In this document: positions 42,336-51,973 of the stretch, piece by piece
How the letters are laid out: every line of letters begins with the position of its first letter
How positions within the stretch are numbered: the first letter of the stretch is position 1
DNA from: Catellatospora tritici
Lineage (GTDB): Bacteria; Actinomycetota; Actinomycetes; Mycobacteriales; Micromonosporaceae
Length of the DNA: 64,000 nt
Reading direction: 5' to 3'
Assembly: GCF_019083965.1 (NCBI RefSeq)
Contig: NZ_JAHRCY010000023.1
Coordinates: forward strand, 1-64,000
Made by a program: the position numbers and the translations under genes
The notes under the pieces: model-generated
What the model was told of the DNA's origin: nothing
What the model saw: the letters and a program-made list of their open reading frames with translations, nothing else
Databases searched by the model: none

Positions 42336-42872
42336 TCAGTGGAAGATCGTCAGCTGTACCCGCGACACGATGCTGGGCAGCTTGGCCGTGCCGTTGAGGC
42401 AGGCGACCAGGTTGGCGGCGGGTGCGGTGAACACCTGCTTGGCCTGGCTGCCCGCGAACAGGCCCGCGGTGACCGTGCCGTTGAAGGTCACGATCAGCTG
42501 CCCACCCGAGATGGTGGCGCTGCGCACCGCGCTGATGGTCGACGTCTGCCCGGTGTTCCAGGTGATGGTGAAGTTGACGTTGAGCGTCAGCAGCACCATC
42601 GTGCAGTCGTCGTTCATCGTGATCGTTTTGGTCTCGTAGCCGGAGTTGAGCTGCGGCACCCGCTCCGCGCGGCACGGTTCGTACTTCGTCGTCCGCTGGA
42701 CGACGGTCGGCTGGTTCACCAGCGTCAGCGGGGGGTTGAACGTGGTGACGTTGGTGCTGTTCGGCGAGAAGCAGGCCAGGTCGATCACTGCCGCGTCGGC
42801 GGGCGCCGCCGCGAACAGGCTGCCGCCGAGGGCGAGAGTGGCGATCATGGCGGCTCGTACGAGTCGGACCAC
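42336..42872 (-). CDS. Small secreted protein
   Basis: A 178-residue protein. GTG 42872 is chosen for GGAGG 7 nt upstream and gives a standard signal peptide (VRLVRAAMIATLALGGSLFAAAPADA, cleaved near residue 29). The mature part is beta-rich with two or four Cys (IDLACFSPNS, YEPCRAERV, NDDCTMV, LVACLN) and the segment VNFTITWNTGQTST, suggesting a single disulfide-stabilised sandwich. No family recognised. It would be released into the medium. An upstream ATG at 42932 would add an unlikely Pro/Ser/Arg stretch. Confidence 0.75.
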   Translation of the reverse strand: MVRLVRAAMIATLALGGSLFAAAPADAAVIDLACFSPNSTNVTTFNPPLTLVNQPTVVQRTTKYEPCRAERVPQLNSGYETKTITMNDDCTMVLLTLNVNFTITWNTGQTSTISAVRSATISGGQLIVTFNGTVTAGLFAGSQAKQVFTAPAANLVACLNGTAKLPSIVSRVQLTIFH

Positions 42873-43282
42873 GAGGGGCCTCCGATCTGAGGGGGACGGA
42901 AGTGACCATCGATGGAAGCGTTCGATGGTCACCGATATATTAAGGATCGTTGTCGGTCTATCGATTGTCGGATATCGATACGTAGCGACCGTTGAAACAA
43001 TCTATTACCGTCTATAAACTCCTGTGGTTGCGCCGCCGTAGGTTGATTTTGCTTGCGTTAGGCGATGTTGTCCGAGCACCCAATGTGGACAGTGGGCCAC
43101 AAATCTGAAGTTTTGCTGTGAAGCACCCGTCCGATAGGTGGATTCCACAAGCGACTCCTTACTTCAAGGATGGTCGAGTGACGTCGATCGGGGACGCGGT
43201 GCGCGCGCACCCCGCTCCGTCGCGATCGGATCGCGTCCGCGATGCCGGTGAGCACAGCCAACACCCTCGGAAAGGGGCTCAG
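42873..43282. promoter_or_regulatory. AT-rich divergent promoter region
   Basis: No gene is supported in these 410 bp. An 11-bp inverted repeat GTGACCATCGA (42902-42912)/TCGATGGTCAC (42922-42932) lies just upstream of the small secreted protein. From about 42930 to 43160 base composition is clearly lower in GC than elsewhere, with repeated TATCGAT and TCGATTG words. The subtilase ribosome site GGAAAGGGG is at 43269-43277. It must drive both the secreted protein and the subtilase. Confidence 0.45.
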
Positions 43283-46200
43283 ATGAGACCTCACAAGTGG
43301 CTACGAGCTGCGTTTGTGGGGGTCCTCGTCGTTCCGTTAGCCGGTGCGACGTGGACCACGCCCAGTGCCGCCGCGCCGTCGCCATCGCGGTTCACCGCGA
43401 CGAAGATCGAGGCGTCGTCATACGTCAAGGGCGAGAAGACCCCGAGCAGCCGCCTGGCGCAGACCGACCCGTCGCTGCTGGGCCGCAAGGACAGCGCGCT
43501 GGTGCCGGTGCTGGTGAAGCTCGACGTCGACGCGCTGGCGACTTACACCGGTGGCGTGCAGGGCTACGCCGCCACCAGCCCGACCGTGACCGGCCGCCAG
43601 CTGTCCGGCAGCGCCGCGGAGAAGCGGTACGAGGGCTACCTGGTCCAGCGTGAGGACGCCTTCGTCAAGGCGCTGGCCAAGGTGCCCGGCGCCAAGGCGG
43701 GCACCCGCCTGCGCACCGTGTACGGCGGCGTCGCGGCGGTCGTCCCGGCCAACCGCATCGCCGACCTGCTCAAGATCCCGGGCGTGGCCGCGGTGCAGAA
43801 GGACGAGCTGCGCAAGCCGCTCACCGACGCCAGCTCCGCGTTCATCGGCGCCACCTCGCTCTACCCGGGCCTGGGCGGCACCCGCAACGCGGGCAAGGGC
43901 GTCATCATCGGTGTCATCGACACCGGCGCCTGGCCCGAGCACCCGTCCTTCGCCGACCAGGGCAACCTGGGCACCCCGCCCGCCAAGGCCGACGGCACCG
44001 CGCGTGAGTGCGACTTCGGTGACAACCCGTTGACCCCGGCGTCCGACGTGTTCGCCTGCAACCACAAGCTCATCGGCGGCGGCCGGTTCCTGGACACCTA
44101 CGACGTGCTGACCCACGACGACATGTACCCGGGGGCCCGGGACAGCGGCGGCCACGGCACCCACACCGCCTCCACCGCGGCGGGCGACAAGCTGGCCTCC
44201 GCGACGGTGTTCGGGGTGGAGCGCGGCCCGCTGAACGGTGTCGCCCCGGGTGCGTGGCTGTCGGTCTACAAGGCGCTGGGCCCGCAGGGCGGTTACAGCT
44301 CCGACCTGGCCGCCGCCGCGCAGCAGGCGATCCTGGACGGCGTCTCGGTCATCAACTACTCGATCTCCGGTGGCAGCAACCCGTACACCGATCCGGTCGA
44401 GCTGACCTTCCTCGACGCGTACGCCGCGGGCGTGTTCGTCGCGGCCTCGGCGGGCAACTCCGGTCCGGGCGAGGCCACGACCGACCACGTGGCGCCGTGG
44501 GTCACCACGGTGGCCGCGTCGACCCAGACCCGTGAGTTCGTGTCGACGCTGACCCTCAAGGGCGGCGCGGACACCCTGACGCTGACCGGCGCCTCGATCA
44601 CCAGCGGTGTCGGCGAGTCCCCGGTGGTGCTGGCCTCTGAGGCGCCGTACAGCGACGCGCTGTGCACCACGACGCCGCCGGCGGGCCTGTTCACCGGCAA
44701 GATCCTGGCCTGCCAGCGCGGCGTCAACGCGCGCGTGGAGAAGGGCCTGCACGCCTCCGAGGGCGGCGCCGCGGGCATGATCCTGTTCAACGCGTCGCTG
44801 GCCGACGTGGAGACCGACAACCACTTCCTGCCCGCGGTGCACCTGGCCGACGGCGCCGACTTCCTGGCGTTCCTGGGCGGCCACACCGGCGTCACCGCCA
44901 GCTTCACCGGCGGGGCCAAGCACAACGGCCAGGGCGACGTGATGGCCGCGTTCTCCTCGCGCGGTCCGGGTGGTCTGGGCATCAAGCCCGACATCACCGC
45001 GCCGGGCGTGCAGATCCTGGCGGGCAACACGCCCACCCCGGACTCGCCCGAGGGCGGCCCGGCGGGTCAGTACTTCCAGGCGATCGCGGGCACCTCGATG
45101 TCGTCGCCGCACATCGCGGGCGCGGCCGTGCTGCTCAAGGCGGCGCACCCGACCTGGACCCCGGGTCAGATCAAGTCGGCCATGATGACCACGGCGAAGA
45201 CGTCGGTCGTCAAGGAGGACACGGTCACCCCGGCCGACCCGTTCGACTACGGCTCGGGCCGCCTGGACCTGACCAAGGCGTCCAACCCGGGTCTGACCTT
45301 CGACGAGACCCCGGAGCGGATGAACACGCTGGGCCGGGACGAGCTGACGGCGGTGGACCTCAACCTGCCGTCGATCAACGTGCCGACCCTGCCGGGCCGG
45401 ATCGTCACCCAGCGTGTGGCCAAGAACGTCTCGGGCAAGTCGCTGACCTACAAGGTGAGCACGACGTCGCCGACCAAGAGCAAGATCACGGTGTCGCCGA
45501 GCACGTTCACCCTCGCCCCCGGCAAGTCGGTGAAGCTGACCGTCACCATCAGCTCGTGGGCCGAGACCGGGCAGTACTTCGGCCAGATCAAGCTGACCCC
45601 GACCAAGGCGGGCCAGCCCGTCCTGCACCTGCCGGTGGCTTTCGTGCCGCAGCAGGGCAGCGTCAGCCTGAACAGCACCTGCGCCGACACGTCCATCGTG
45701 AAGTACGGCACCACCAGCTGCACCGTGACCGCGGTGAACAACTCGTTCGGCGACGCCACGGTCGACTTCAAGACCACCGTCGACTCCGACCTGAAGGTCA
45801 CCGGAGCCACCGGCGCCACGGTCAAGAACGGCAGCACGGTGGAGCTGAACGACGTCACCCTCCCGGGTGCCGCCTCGGGTGTGCCCTCGATCGACCCGGG
45901 TGTGACTCCGGCGGGTTACCTGCCGCTGTCGCTGTTCGGCATCGCGCCGACCCCGGTCGGTGACGAGGACATGGTCAACTTCAACGTGCCGGAGTTCCTG
46001 TTCAACGGCGTGTCCTACAACCGCGTCGGCGTCGACTCCAACGGCTACCTGGTCGTGGGCGGCGGCACCAGCGAGGACAACAACTGCTGCAACCTGATGG
46101 AGATCCCGAACGCGGCCCGGCCGAACAACGTCCTCGCCCCGTTCTGGACCGACCTCGACGGCGGCATGGACGAGGGCATCCGGGTCGCCAGCCTGACCGA

Positions 46201-46618
46201 CGGCGTCAGCAGCTGGCTCGTCTTCGAGTGGCAGGTCGACGTCTTCGGCACCAACTCCAACCGCCACTTCCAGGTCTGGATCGGCATCAACGGAACGCAG
46301 GACATCTCGTTCACGTACGACCCGGACGCGCTGCCCGCCAACCCGGGCCAGCCGTTCCTGGTCGGCGCGGAGAACGACAGCGGCCTGGGCGGCGAGGGCC
46401 TGCCGTTGGGCACCCTGCCGACCGAGGACCTGGTCGTCACCAGCACCGACCCGACCCCGGGCGGCACGGCGACGTACACGGTGAACCTGCGTGGGATCAG
46501 CACCGGCGTGGGCCTGGTGACCACCGAGATGGTCGCCTCGACCGTGCCGGGCACCACGGTGGTCAACTCGGCCATCCTGGTGACCCACTCGGGTTCGCAC
46601 ACCGGACACCAGCCCTGA
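43283..46618 (+). CDS. S8 family subtilisin-like serine peptidase, secreted
   Basis: A 1111-residue exported protease. Signal peptide (to about residue 32), then an I9-type propeptide (VLVKLDVDALATYTGG to about 175). The catalytic triad is complete: Asp about 213 (GVIDTG), His about 291 (GHGTHTA), Ser about 605 (GTSMSSPH). A PA insert lies about 430-540 (ILACQRGVNARVEKG). After the catalytic domain come a fibronectin-like domain (about 690-790), a CARDB-like sheet and a final beta domain (GVSYNRVGVDSNGYLVVGG, NVLAPFWTDLDGG) near 910-1060. It is typical of large actinobacterial subtilases that digest extracellular protein. ATG 43283 with AAAGGGG upstream. Terminator at 46648. Confidence 0.95.
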   Translation: MRPHKWLRAAFVGVLVVPLAGATWTTPSAAAPSPSRFTATKIEASSYVKGEKTPSSRLAQTDPSLLGRKDSALVPVLVKLDVDALATYTGGVQGYAATSPTVTGRQLSGSAAEKRYEGYLVQREDAFVKALAKVPGAKAGTRLRTVYGGVAAVVPANRIADLLKIPGVAAVQKDELRKPLTDASSAFIGATSLYPGLGGTRNAGKGVIIGVIDTGAWPEHPSFADQGNLGTPPAKADGTARECDFGDNPLTPASDVFACNHKLIGGGRFLDTYDVLTHDDMYPGARDSGGHGTHTASTAAGDKLASATVFGVERGPLNGVAPGAWLSVYKALGPQGGYSSDLAAAAQQAILDGVSVINYSISGGSNPYTDPVELTFLDAYAAGVFVAASAGNSGPGEATTDHVAPWVTTVAASTQTREFVSTLTLKGGADTLTLTGASITSGVGESPVVLASEAPYSDALCTTTPPAGLFTGKILACQRGVNARVEKGLHASEGGAAGMILFNASLADVETDNHFLPAVHLADGADFLAFLGGHTGVTASFTGGAKHNGQGDVMAAFSSRGPGGLGIKPDITAPGVQILAGNTPTPDSPEGGPAGQYFQAIAGTSMSSPHIAGAAVLLKAAHPTWTPGQIKSAMMTTAKTSVVKEDTVTPADPFDYGSGRLDLTKASNPGLTFDETPERMNTLGRDELTAVDLNLPSINVPTLPGRIVTQRVAKNVSGKSLTYKVSTTSPTKSKITVSPSTFTLAPGKSVKLTVTISSWAETGQYFGQIKLTPTKAGQPVLHLPVAFVPQQGSVSLNSTCADTSIVKYGTTSCTVTAVNNSFGDATVDFKTTVDSDLKVTGATGATVKNGSTVELNDVTLPGAASGVPSIDPGVTPAGYLPLSLFGIAPTPVGDEDMVNFNVPEFLFNGVSYNRVGVDSNGYLVVGGGTSEDNNCCNLMEIPNAARPNNVLAPFWTDLDGGMDEGIRVASLTDGVSSWLVFEWQVDVFGTNSNRHFQVWIGINGTQDISFTYDPDALPANPGQPFLVGAENDSGLGGEGLPLGTLPTEDLVVTSTDPTPGGTATYTVNLRGISTGVGLVTTEMVASTVPGTTVVNSAILVTHSGSHTGHQP

Positions 46619-46647
46619 CCGGCTGACATCCGGCACTGAGTAACCTC

Positions 46648-46680
46648 GCGGCCCCGGCACCGACAAGGTGTCGGGGCCGC
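46648..46680 (+). terminator. Terminator after the subtilase
   Basis: GCGGCCCCGGCACC (46648-46661), loop GACAA, GGTGTCGGGGCCGC (46667-46680): a 14-bp stem with one G-U pair, 30 bp beyond the stop. Confidence 0.9.
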
Positions 46681-46807
46681 GCCATGTCCGGTGACAGATT
46701 CGCCACCCGCATCGCTGTATGGACAGCAATAAGATTCTTACCGACCGGTGAGGATCGGATGCGGGCCCGCACCCCGCGGTCCGCCGAATTCGCGGAGGCA
46801 CCTCTCC

Positions 46808-48340
46808 ATGCGTCGTACCCCCGTCATTCTGAGCGGCCTCGCGGTGGCCGCCCTCGTCGCCGCCGCGGGCGCCACCGCGTCGGCGGCACCGCCCGCCGAC
46901 CCGTTCGCCCGCGCGGTGGGCCACCTCAAGACCCACTCCGGCACCCAGTACGCCGACGGCCAGACCTTCACCCTGCGCGGTGTCGTCACCGACGCCGACG
47001 GCGCCCAGCACGTCCGGATGCACCGCTACTACCAGGGCCTGCCAGTGCTCGGCGGCGACCTGGTGGTGCACCTGGACCGCGGCGGTGCATACCGGGGCGC
47101 GAGCCAGACCCTGGCCGCGGCGCCGCGGCTGGACCGGGCGCCCCGCCTGAGCGCGCAGACGGCCGGGAACGCGGCGCTGGCCGCCTCGACCGCCGACTCC
47201 CGCGCGGTGGCCGGGACGCAGCTCGTCGTCGACGCCGACGGTGCGGTGGCCGCACTGGCCTACGAGGTCGTCGTCGCGGGCGTGTACGCCGACAGCACCC
47301 CCAGCGAGCTGCACGTGCTCGTCGACGCGACCAGCGGGCGGGTGCGCGACTCGTGGGAGGCGGTGCAGGGCGACGGCGTGGGGCACACGTTCCACTCCGG
47401 TGACGTCGCGGTCGGCACCACGCTGTCGGGTGGGACGTACCAGCTCAACGACGCGGCCCGGGGCGGGCACAAGACGTACGACCTCAACGGCGGCACCAAC
47501 GGCACCGGCACCCTGTTCACCTCGGCCACCAACGCCTTCGGTGACGGCACCCTGGCCAACCGCGCCACGACCGGCGCCGACGCGCACTACGGCGCGGCGA
47601 TGACCTGGGACTTCTACCTGAACACGTTCGGTCGCAACGGCATCCGCAACGACGGGGTCGCCGCCTTCAGCCGGGTGCACTACAGCGCCAACTACGTCAA
47701 CGCGTTCTGGGACGACTCGTGCTTCTGCATGACCTACGGCGACGGCAACGCCGCCCAGGGCTGGACCCCGCTGACCTCGTTGGACGTGGCCGGGCACGAG
47801 ATGAGCCACGGCGTCACCAGCAACACCGCCGGGCTGCGCTACAGCGGTGAGTCCGGTGGCCTCAACGAGGCGACCAGCGACATCTTCGGCACCATGGTCG
47901 AGTTCTACGCGGCCAACGCCAACGACCCGGGCGACTACCTGATCGGTGAGGAGCTGCGCACCAACGGGACGCCGCTGCGGTACATGGACAAGCCGTCCAA
48001 GGACGGCGCCTCGGCCGACTGCTGGTCCAGCAGCGTCAAGCGCCTGGACGTACACTACTCGTCCGGTGTGGCCAACCACTTCTTCTACCTGCTGTCGGTC
48101 GGCAGCGGCGCGTCGTCGTGGGGCAACAGCCCGACCTGCAACGGCTCGACCGTCACCGGCATCGGCCGGGACAAGGCCGCGGCGATCTGGTACCGGGCGC
48201 TGACCGTCTACATGACCTCGCGTACGGCCTACTCCGGTGCCCGCACCGCGACCCTGTCCGCCGCCGCGGACCTGTACGGGGCGGGCAGCCCCGAGTACAG
48301 CACCGTGGCCGCGGCCTGGTCGGCCGTCAGCGTGAGCTGA
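46808..48340 (+). CDS. M4 family neutral metallopeptidase (thermolysin-like), secreted
   Basis: A 510-residue secreted preproprotease. Signal peptide ends near ASA (about residue 25). An FTP/PepSY propeptide is seen (HVRMHRYYQGLPVLGGDLVVHL). The zinc site is VAGHEMSHGV (His about 330, Glu 331, His 334) with the third ligand in GLNEATSDIFG (Glu about 354), and the catalytic His in VANHFFYLL. It cleaves proteins on the N-side of hydrophobic residues outside the cell. ATG 46808 has GGAGG upstream. The preceding sequence GGACAGCAATAAGATTCTT (46720s) is AT-rich and probably the promoter. Hairpin terminator follows. Confidence 0.95.
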   Translation: MRRTPVILSGLAVAALVAAAGATASAAPPADPFARAVGHLKTHSGTQYADGQTFTLRGVVTDADGAQHVRMHRYYQGLPVLGGDLVVHLDRGGAYRGASQTLAAAPRLDRAPRLSAQTAGNAALAASTADSRAVAGTQLVVDADGAVAALAYEVVVAGVYADSTPSELHVLVDATSGRVRDSWEAVQGDGVGHTFHSGDVAVGTTLSGGTYQLNDAARGGHKTYDLNGGTNGTGTLFTSATNAFGDGTLANRATTGADAHYGAAMTWDFYLNTFGRNGIRNDGVAAFSRVHYSANYVNAFWDDSCFCMTYGDGNAAQGWTPLTSLDVAGHEMSHGVTSNTAGLRYSGESGGLNEATSDIFGTMVEFYAANANDPGDYLIGEELRTNGTPLRYMDKPSKDGASADCWSSSVKRLDVHYSSGVANHFFYLLSVGSGASSWGNSPTCNGSTVTGIGRDKAAAIWYRALTVYMTSRTAYSGARTATLSAAADLYGAGSPEYSTVAAAWSAVSVS

Positions 48341-48348
48341 CCCTGTTC

Positions 48349-48388
48349 GCGGCAGGACCCGGTCGACCTCCCCGCTGGGTCCTGCCGC
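48349..48388 (+). terminator. Terminator after the M4 peptidase
   Basis: GCGGCAGGACCC (48349-48360) and GGGTCCTGCCGC (48377-48388) form a perfect 12-bp stem with a 16-nt loop, starting 8 bp after the stop. Confidence 0.88.
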
Positions 48389-48454
48389 CTGATGGCGCCC
48401 ATCCGCCAGCCCCGACCCTGGTGCGCACCCGGTCCGGTCGGCGAGGATCGGGTC

Positions 48455-49156
48455 ATGGCGGCCGAGGTCGAAGAGCAGGGCACCACGTATCACGCCGTGC
48501 CCGCGTGGCGGCGCGTCACCGAGGGGGAGCAGCGCTGGCGGGTCGGACTGGCGGTGCTGGTGCTGATCGGACTGCAGCTGTACGTGCCCCGCGAGTACGC
48601 GTTCCGGCCGGTCTGGGTCGTACCGGCGCTGGAGCTGGCGCTGCTCATCGTGCTCAGCATCGCCAACCCGCGCCGGATCAACCGCGAATCCCGTGTCCTG
48701 CGCCTGCTCGGTCTGCTGCTGGTGTTCCTGGCCGGGTGCGCCACCGCCTGGTCGGCGCTGGTGCTCGGCTACGCGCTGATCCACGGAACGGGCCTGCACA
48801 GCCCGCTGGAGCTGCTGCGCGAGGGCGGTGCCATCTGGGTCACCAACGTGATCGTCTTCGCGCTGTGGTACTGGGAGTTCGACCGGGGCGGTCCGGCCGC
48901 CCGCGCCAACAACAGCTGCCCGCCGCCGGACTTCCTGTTCCCGCAGATGACCAGCCCCGAGCTGGCGGCGCCGGACTGGGAGCCGGAGTTCACCGACTAC
49001 CTGTACCTGTCGTTCACCAACGCCACCGCGTTCAGCCCGACCGATGTGCTGCCGATGTCGCGCTGGGCCAAGCTGACCATGATGACCCAGTCGGCCACTA
49101 CCCTGCTGGTCATGGCCCTGGTCATCGCCCGAGCCGTGAACGTGCTCGGCGCCTGA
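48455..49156 (+). CDS. DUF1345 family membrane protein
   Basis: A 233-residue protein with five hydrophobic segments (about 31-45, 52-70, 85-108, 125-138 and 205-226). The final part, FTDYLYLSFTNATAFSPTDVLPMSRWAKL then a helix ending ARAVNVL, matches the conserved end of DUF1345, whose members resemble the pore part of two-helix potassium channels but lack a proven function. ATG 48455 is chosen as the earliest Met after the terminator of the previous gene. The start is not certain. Followed by a shared repeat element. Confidence 0.75.
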   Translation: MAAEVEEQGTTYHAVPAWRRVTEGEQRWRVGLAVLVLIGLQLYVPREYAFRPVWVVPALELALLIVLSIANPRRINRESRVLRLLGLLLVFLAGCATAWSALVLGYALIHGTGLHSPLELLREGGAIWVTNVIVFALWYWEFDRGGPAARANNSCPPPDFLFPQMTSPELAAPDWEPEFTDYLYLSFTNATAFSPTDVLPMSRWAKLTMMTQSATTLLVMALVIARAVNVLGA

Positions 49157-49171
49157 GTCGCCGCGCCTGTC

Positions 49172-49222
49172 AAGAAGGGCCCCTTCTGCTACGTAAAGCG
49201 ATAAGAAGGGGCCCTTCCTTAC
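49172..49222. repeat. GGGCCC-cored 3'-end repeat (copy 3, inverted)
   Basis: AAGAAGGGCCCCTTCT (49172-49187) and AGAAGGGGCCCTTCCTTACC (49203-49222) pair across GCTACGTAAAGCGATA. Relative to the other copies it is reversed, so its TAAGG end faces the minus-strand gene whose stop is at 49224-49226. It lies between two convergent genes. Confidence 0.9.
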
Positions 49223-49223
49223 C

Positions 49224-51833
49224 TCACTCGGCGACGACGATCATGTGGCCTTGGCCGGGGATGCCGTCCATGTTGGTCATGCTGTACATCTCGCTCGACG
49301 TGGCCAGGAAGTGGTCGTCGCTGGACGGATCCCAGACGACGAACTTGTCGACGGTGTAGACGCCGCTGTCGTTCACGGTCGCGCCGTAGCCCTGCACCAC
49401 CAGGTAGTGCATGGTGAACGTGTCGTCGTTGTCCCACCAGGGGATGTCCTTGGCCTGGACGACGATCGCGGCGGGCTGGCCCAGGTCGACCGAGCGGGCC
49501 AGCTTGTTCTTGACGAACTCCCACTTGTCGCTGGACGCGCCCTCGGCGGCGTAGTCGTGGTACACGTAGTCCACGAGGCCGGACTTGCCCGCCAGCTCGG
49601 CGTTGAGCACGTCACGCACGTCCCACGGGTTGGTGCCCAGCGAATCGGTGCCCAGCTTGTCGGCGTAGTAGTCCTGCGAGCCCAGCGGGGACTTGCCCAG
49701 CGACTTCAGGATGGCCTGGGTCGCGGTCGGGCCGCAGTAGGTGCCGTTCTTCTGCTCGTCGCCGTCGACGTTCATCGAGGCCACGCGTAGCTTGTGCTTC
49801 CAGCCGCCGTCGACCTCGATGTCGGTCTGCAGGACGGTGACGTTTCCGCTGGTGGGGTGGTTGCTCGGTCCGTCGCACGATCTGTCGTTGCTGAACCAGG
49901 AGGCCTGGCAGGTGCGCAGTTCCAGATCACCGGCCGAGTCGAGCAGGGTGAGCTTGCCGCGGACCGCCTTGAAGGTGCTGAGCGGTTGGGCGTACAGGTG
50001 CGAGCGGACCTGGCTGCCGGTGTACTCCAGGCAGGCGATGTAGTAGATGCCCGAGTAGGCGTTGTCGGTACACAGCTCCTCGTCGCCGTCGATGCCGTCG
50101 CGCTCGTCGTCCTGGTCGGAGACGGTCCCGGTGCTCCAGGTGACGTCGGTCGACGGGTCGGCGACCGGGGCCACCACGGCGTAGATGTTGCTGTACGTGT
50201 GGATCGGCGCCGGGTGGTACGGGTCGAACGGGCCGACCTGCGTCACCTTGTTGCCGTAGTTGCCCTCGATGGTGGTGATCCGCCCGTCGGGCAGCACGTC
50301 GACCACGACACCGATGTGGTGGCTGTCGTAGTAGCTGGTGCCGTACATCACCACGTCACCGGGGTGGATGTCGTTCTTCGCGCGCAGCAGCCCGTGGTTG
50401 CGGCCCCAGGTCTCGAACGTGCCCGAGTACGGGAAGTACACGTCGATCCCGGCCTGCTGCCACGTCCACGAGGCGAACATGGCGCACCACGGGTCGCCGC
50501 ACTTGGTGGCGCCGTGGTAGCCGTACGGGTTGCAGTTGTCGCCCCACTCGTGCGTGCCGAGCTGGCTGCGGGCGGCGTTGACGATCGCGGAGCGGATGTT
50601 GCCCGACGCGACGCTGCCCGGCGACGGGGTCGACGGGACGGTCGGGTTGCCGGGGCCGCCGGACGGCTTCGGGTCGCTGTCGCAGCGCGACATGATGATG
50701 TCGTCGTTGCCGGTGGAGATGTAGTAGTCGGCGACCCACAGGCCGTCGGAGGTCTTGTCCCAGACCGCCGAGCCGCCGTAGTTGAACTCGCCGTAGGCCT
50801 GGCAGGTGATGGTGACGTAGCTGCCGCCCGGGTACTTGTCGACGACGCTGTTGGCGGTCAGGCTCTTGCCGTAGTACCCGTTGAGGGTGGTCTTGGCCAG
50901 GTATCGGTTGCCGCCACCGGACGGGCCGTCGCTGTCGCACTGACGCATGACCAGGCCGCTGGAGCCGGTGATGACGTAGAAGTCGGGCAGCCACAGGCCG
51001 TCGCTGGTCATGTCCCAGATCGTCGAGCCGCCGTAGTTGACCTCGCCGTACGCCTGGCACATGACCGTGACGTACTCGCCCTCGCTGTACTTGTCCCAGA
51101 CGCTTCCGCCGCTCAGCGTCTTCTCGTAGTAGCCGTTGAGGGTGGTGCGGATCTTGAATTGGGTGCCGCCGTTGGGGTTGGTGGCCCCGCCGCCGCTGAT
51201 GCCGATGGACGAGCAGAGCGGCACCCCCGAGATGCGCCCGCTCGTGCCGGTGGTGACGTACGCGTCGGGCACCCAGTACCCGTCGGTGGTGTAGATCCAC
51301 AGGGTGGAGCCGTCGACGCTGACGCCGTAGTCCTGGCAGCGGACGTAGAGCGAGCTGCCCGCCGGGTAGGCGTCGACCCGGATGCGGTCGGCGGGATTGG
51401 CGCTGCCCCGGCCGTCGACGGCGAACTTCACCGGGTACGGCCCCGAGTTCGAGCCACCGCCCGCCGGCGTGCCGTTGATGCCGATCGCCAGGCAGCGCGG
51501 GATCTTCGCCACGAAACCGCTGGTGCCGGTGCGGATGTAGGCGTCCGGGATCCAGTAGCCCTCACGGGTGTAGTCCCAGATGGTGCTGCCGCCGGCGGAC
51601 AGGCCGGAGTCCTGGCAGCGTACGTAGACATCCTCACCGGTGGTGTAGAGGTCGGTGGCGGTGCGGTCGTTCGGGTCCATGCTGCCGCGGCCGTCGATGG
51701 CCGTGGTCGCCGGGTACGGCCCGTACATCGGGAAGGTGGGATCGGCCTGAGCGGCGGTGCCGGTGACAGCCACCGCACCCGCGGCCAGCAGCGCGGCCAG
51801 CGTGCCACCGACGATGCGTTGCAAGGTACGCAA
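49224..51833 (-). CDS. Secreted multidomain protein: four SH3-like repeats, CHAP domain and C39-like peptidase domain
   Basis: An 869-residue exported protein; signal peptide ends near QA (about residue 30). Residues about 38-395 hold four repeats of some 75-90 residues, each with a VxCQxxG and GxWxPDxY(V/I)xTGxSG pattern, as in bacterial SH3-like wall-binding modules. A CHAP-type amidase/endopeptidase domain follows with Cys about 450 (GDPWCAMFASW) and His about 505 (HHIGVVV). The C-terminal third resembles C39-like papain-fold peptidases: YCGPTATQAIL (Cys about 700), MHYLVVQGY (His about 809) and VWDPSSD. Two cysteine-hydrolase domains in one protein is unusual. It probably acts on peptidoglycan or a bound peptide. 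It overlaps nothing, and a repeat follows the stop. Confidence 0.82.
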   Translation of the reverse strand: MRTLQRIVGGTLAALLAAGAVAVTGTAAQADPTFPMYGPYPATTAIDGRGSMDPNDRTATDLYTTGEDVYVRCQDSGLSAGGSTIWDYTREGYWIPDAYIRTGTSGFVAKIPRCLAIGINGTPAGGGSNSGPYPVKFAVDGRGSANPADRIRVDAYPAGSSLYVRCQDYGVSVDGSTLWIYTTDGYWVPDAYVTTGTSGRISGVPLCSSIGISGGGATNPNGGTQFKIRTTLNGYYEKTLSGGSVWDKYSEGEYVTVMCQAYGEVNYGGSTIWDMTSDGLWLPDFYVITGSSGLVMRQCDSDGPSGGGNRYLAKTTLNGYYGKSLTANSVVDKYPGGSYVTITCQAYGEFNYGGSAVWDKTSDGLWVADYYISTGNDDIIMSRCDSDPKPSGGPGNPTVPSTPSPGSVASGNIRSAIVNAARSQLGTHEWGDNCNPYGYHGATKCGDPWCAMFASWTWQQAGIDVYFPYSGTFETWGRNHGLLRAKNDIHPGDVVMYGTSYYDSHHIGVVVDVLPDGRITTIEGNYGNKVTQVGPFDPYHPAPIHTYSNIYAVVAPVADPSTDVTWSTGTVSDQDDERDGIDGDEELCTDNAYSGIYYIACLEYTGSQVRSHLYAQPLSTFKAVRGKLTLLDSAGDLELRTCQASWFSNDRSCDGPSNHPTSGNVTVLQTDIEVDGGWKHKLRVASMNVDGDEQKNGTYCGPTATQAILKSLGKSPLGSQDYYADKLGTDSLGTNPWDVRDVLNAELAGKSGLVDYVYHDYAAEGASSDKWEFVKNKLARSVDLGQPAAIVVQAKDIPWWDNDDTFTMHYLVVQGYGATVNDSGVYTVDKFVVWDPSSDDHFLATSSEMYSMTNMDGIPGQGHMIVVAE

Positions 51834-51973
51834 CGGTTGAGCTCCTTACGAGGGGTTCTTTGCCGATCGCGGTGCGATGCACCATATGATCAACATGACC
51901 GGGGCAGGCTACCCTGCGCTGTGTCGGCAATGGAACCCTCTTGTGATGATTTATCGTGCCGATAGGTGAGTAG

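Noticed and set aside
43418..48799. A 1793-codon open frame on the minus strand opposite the subtilase and M4 peptidase
   Set aside because: It is the antisense of two clear exported proteases, is rich in Arg, Gly, Val and His in the manner of high-GC shadows, and has no recognisable domain.
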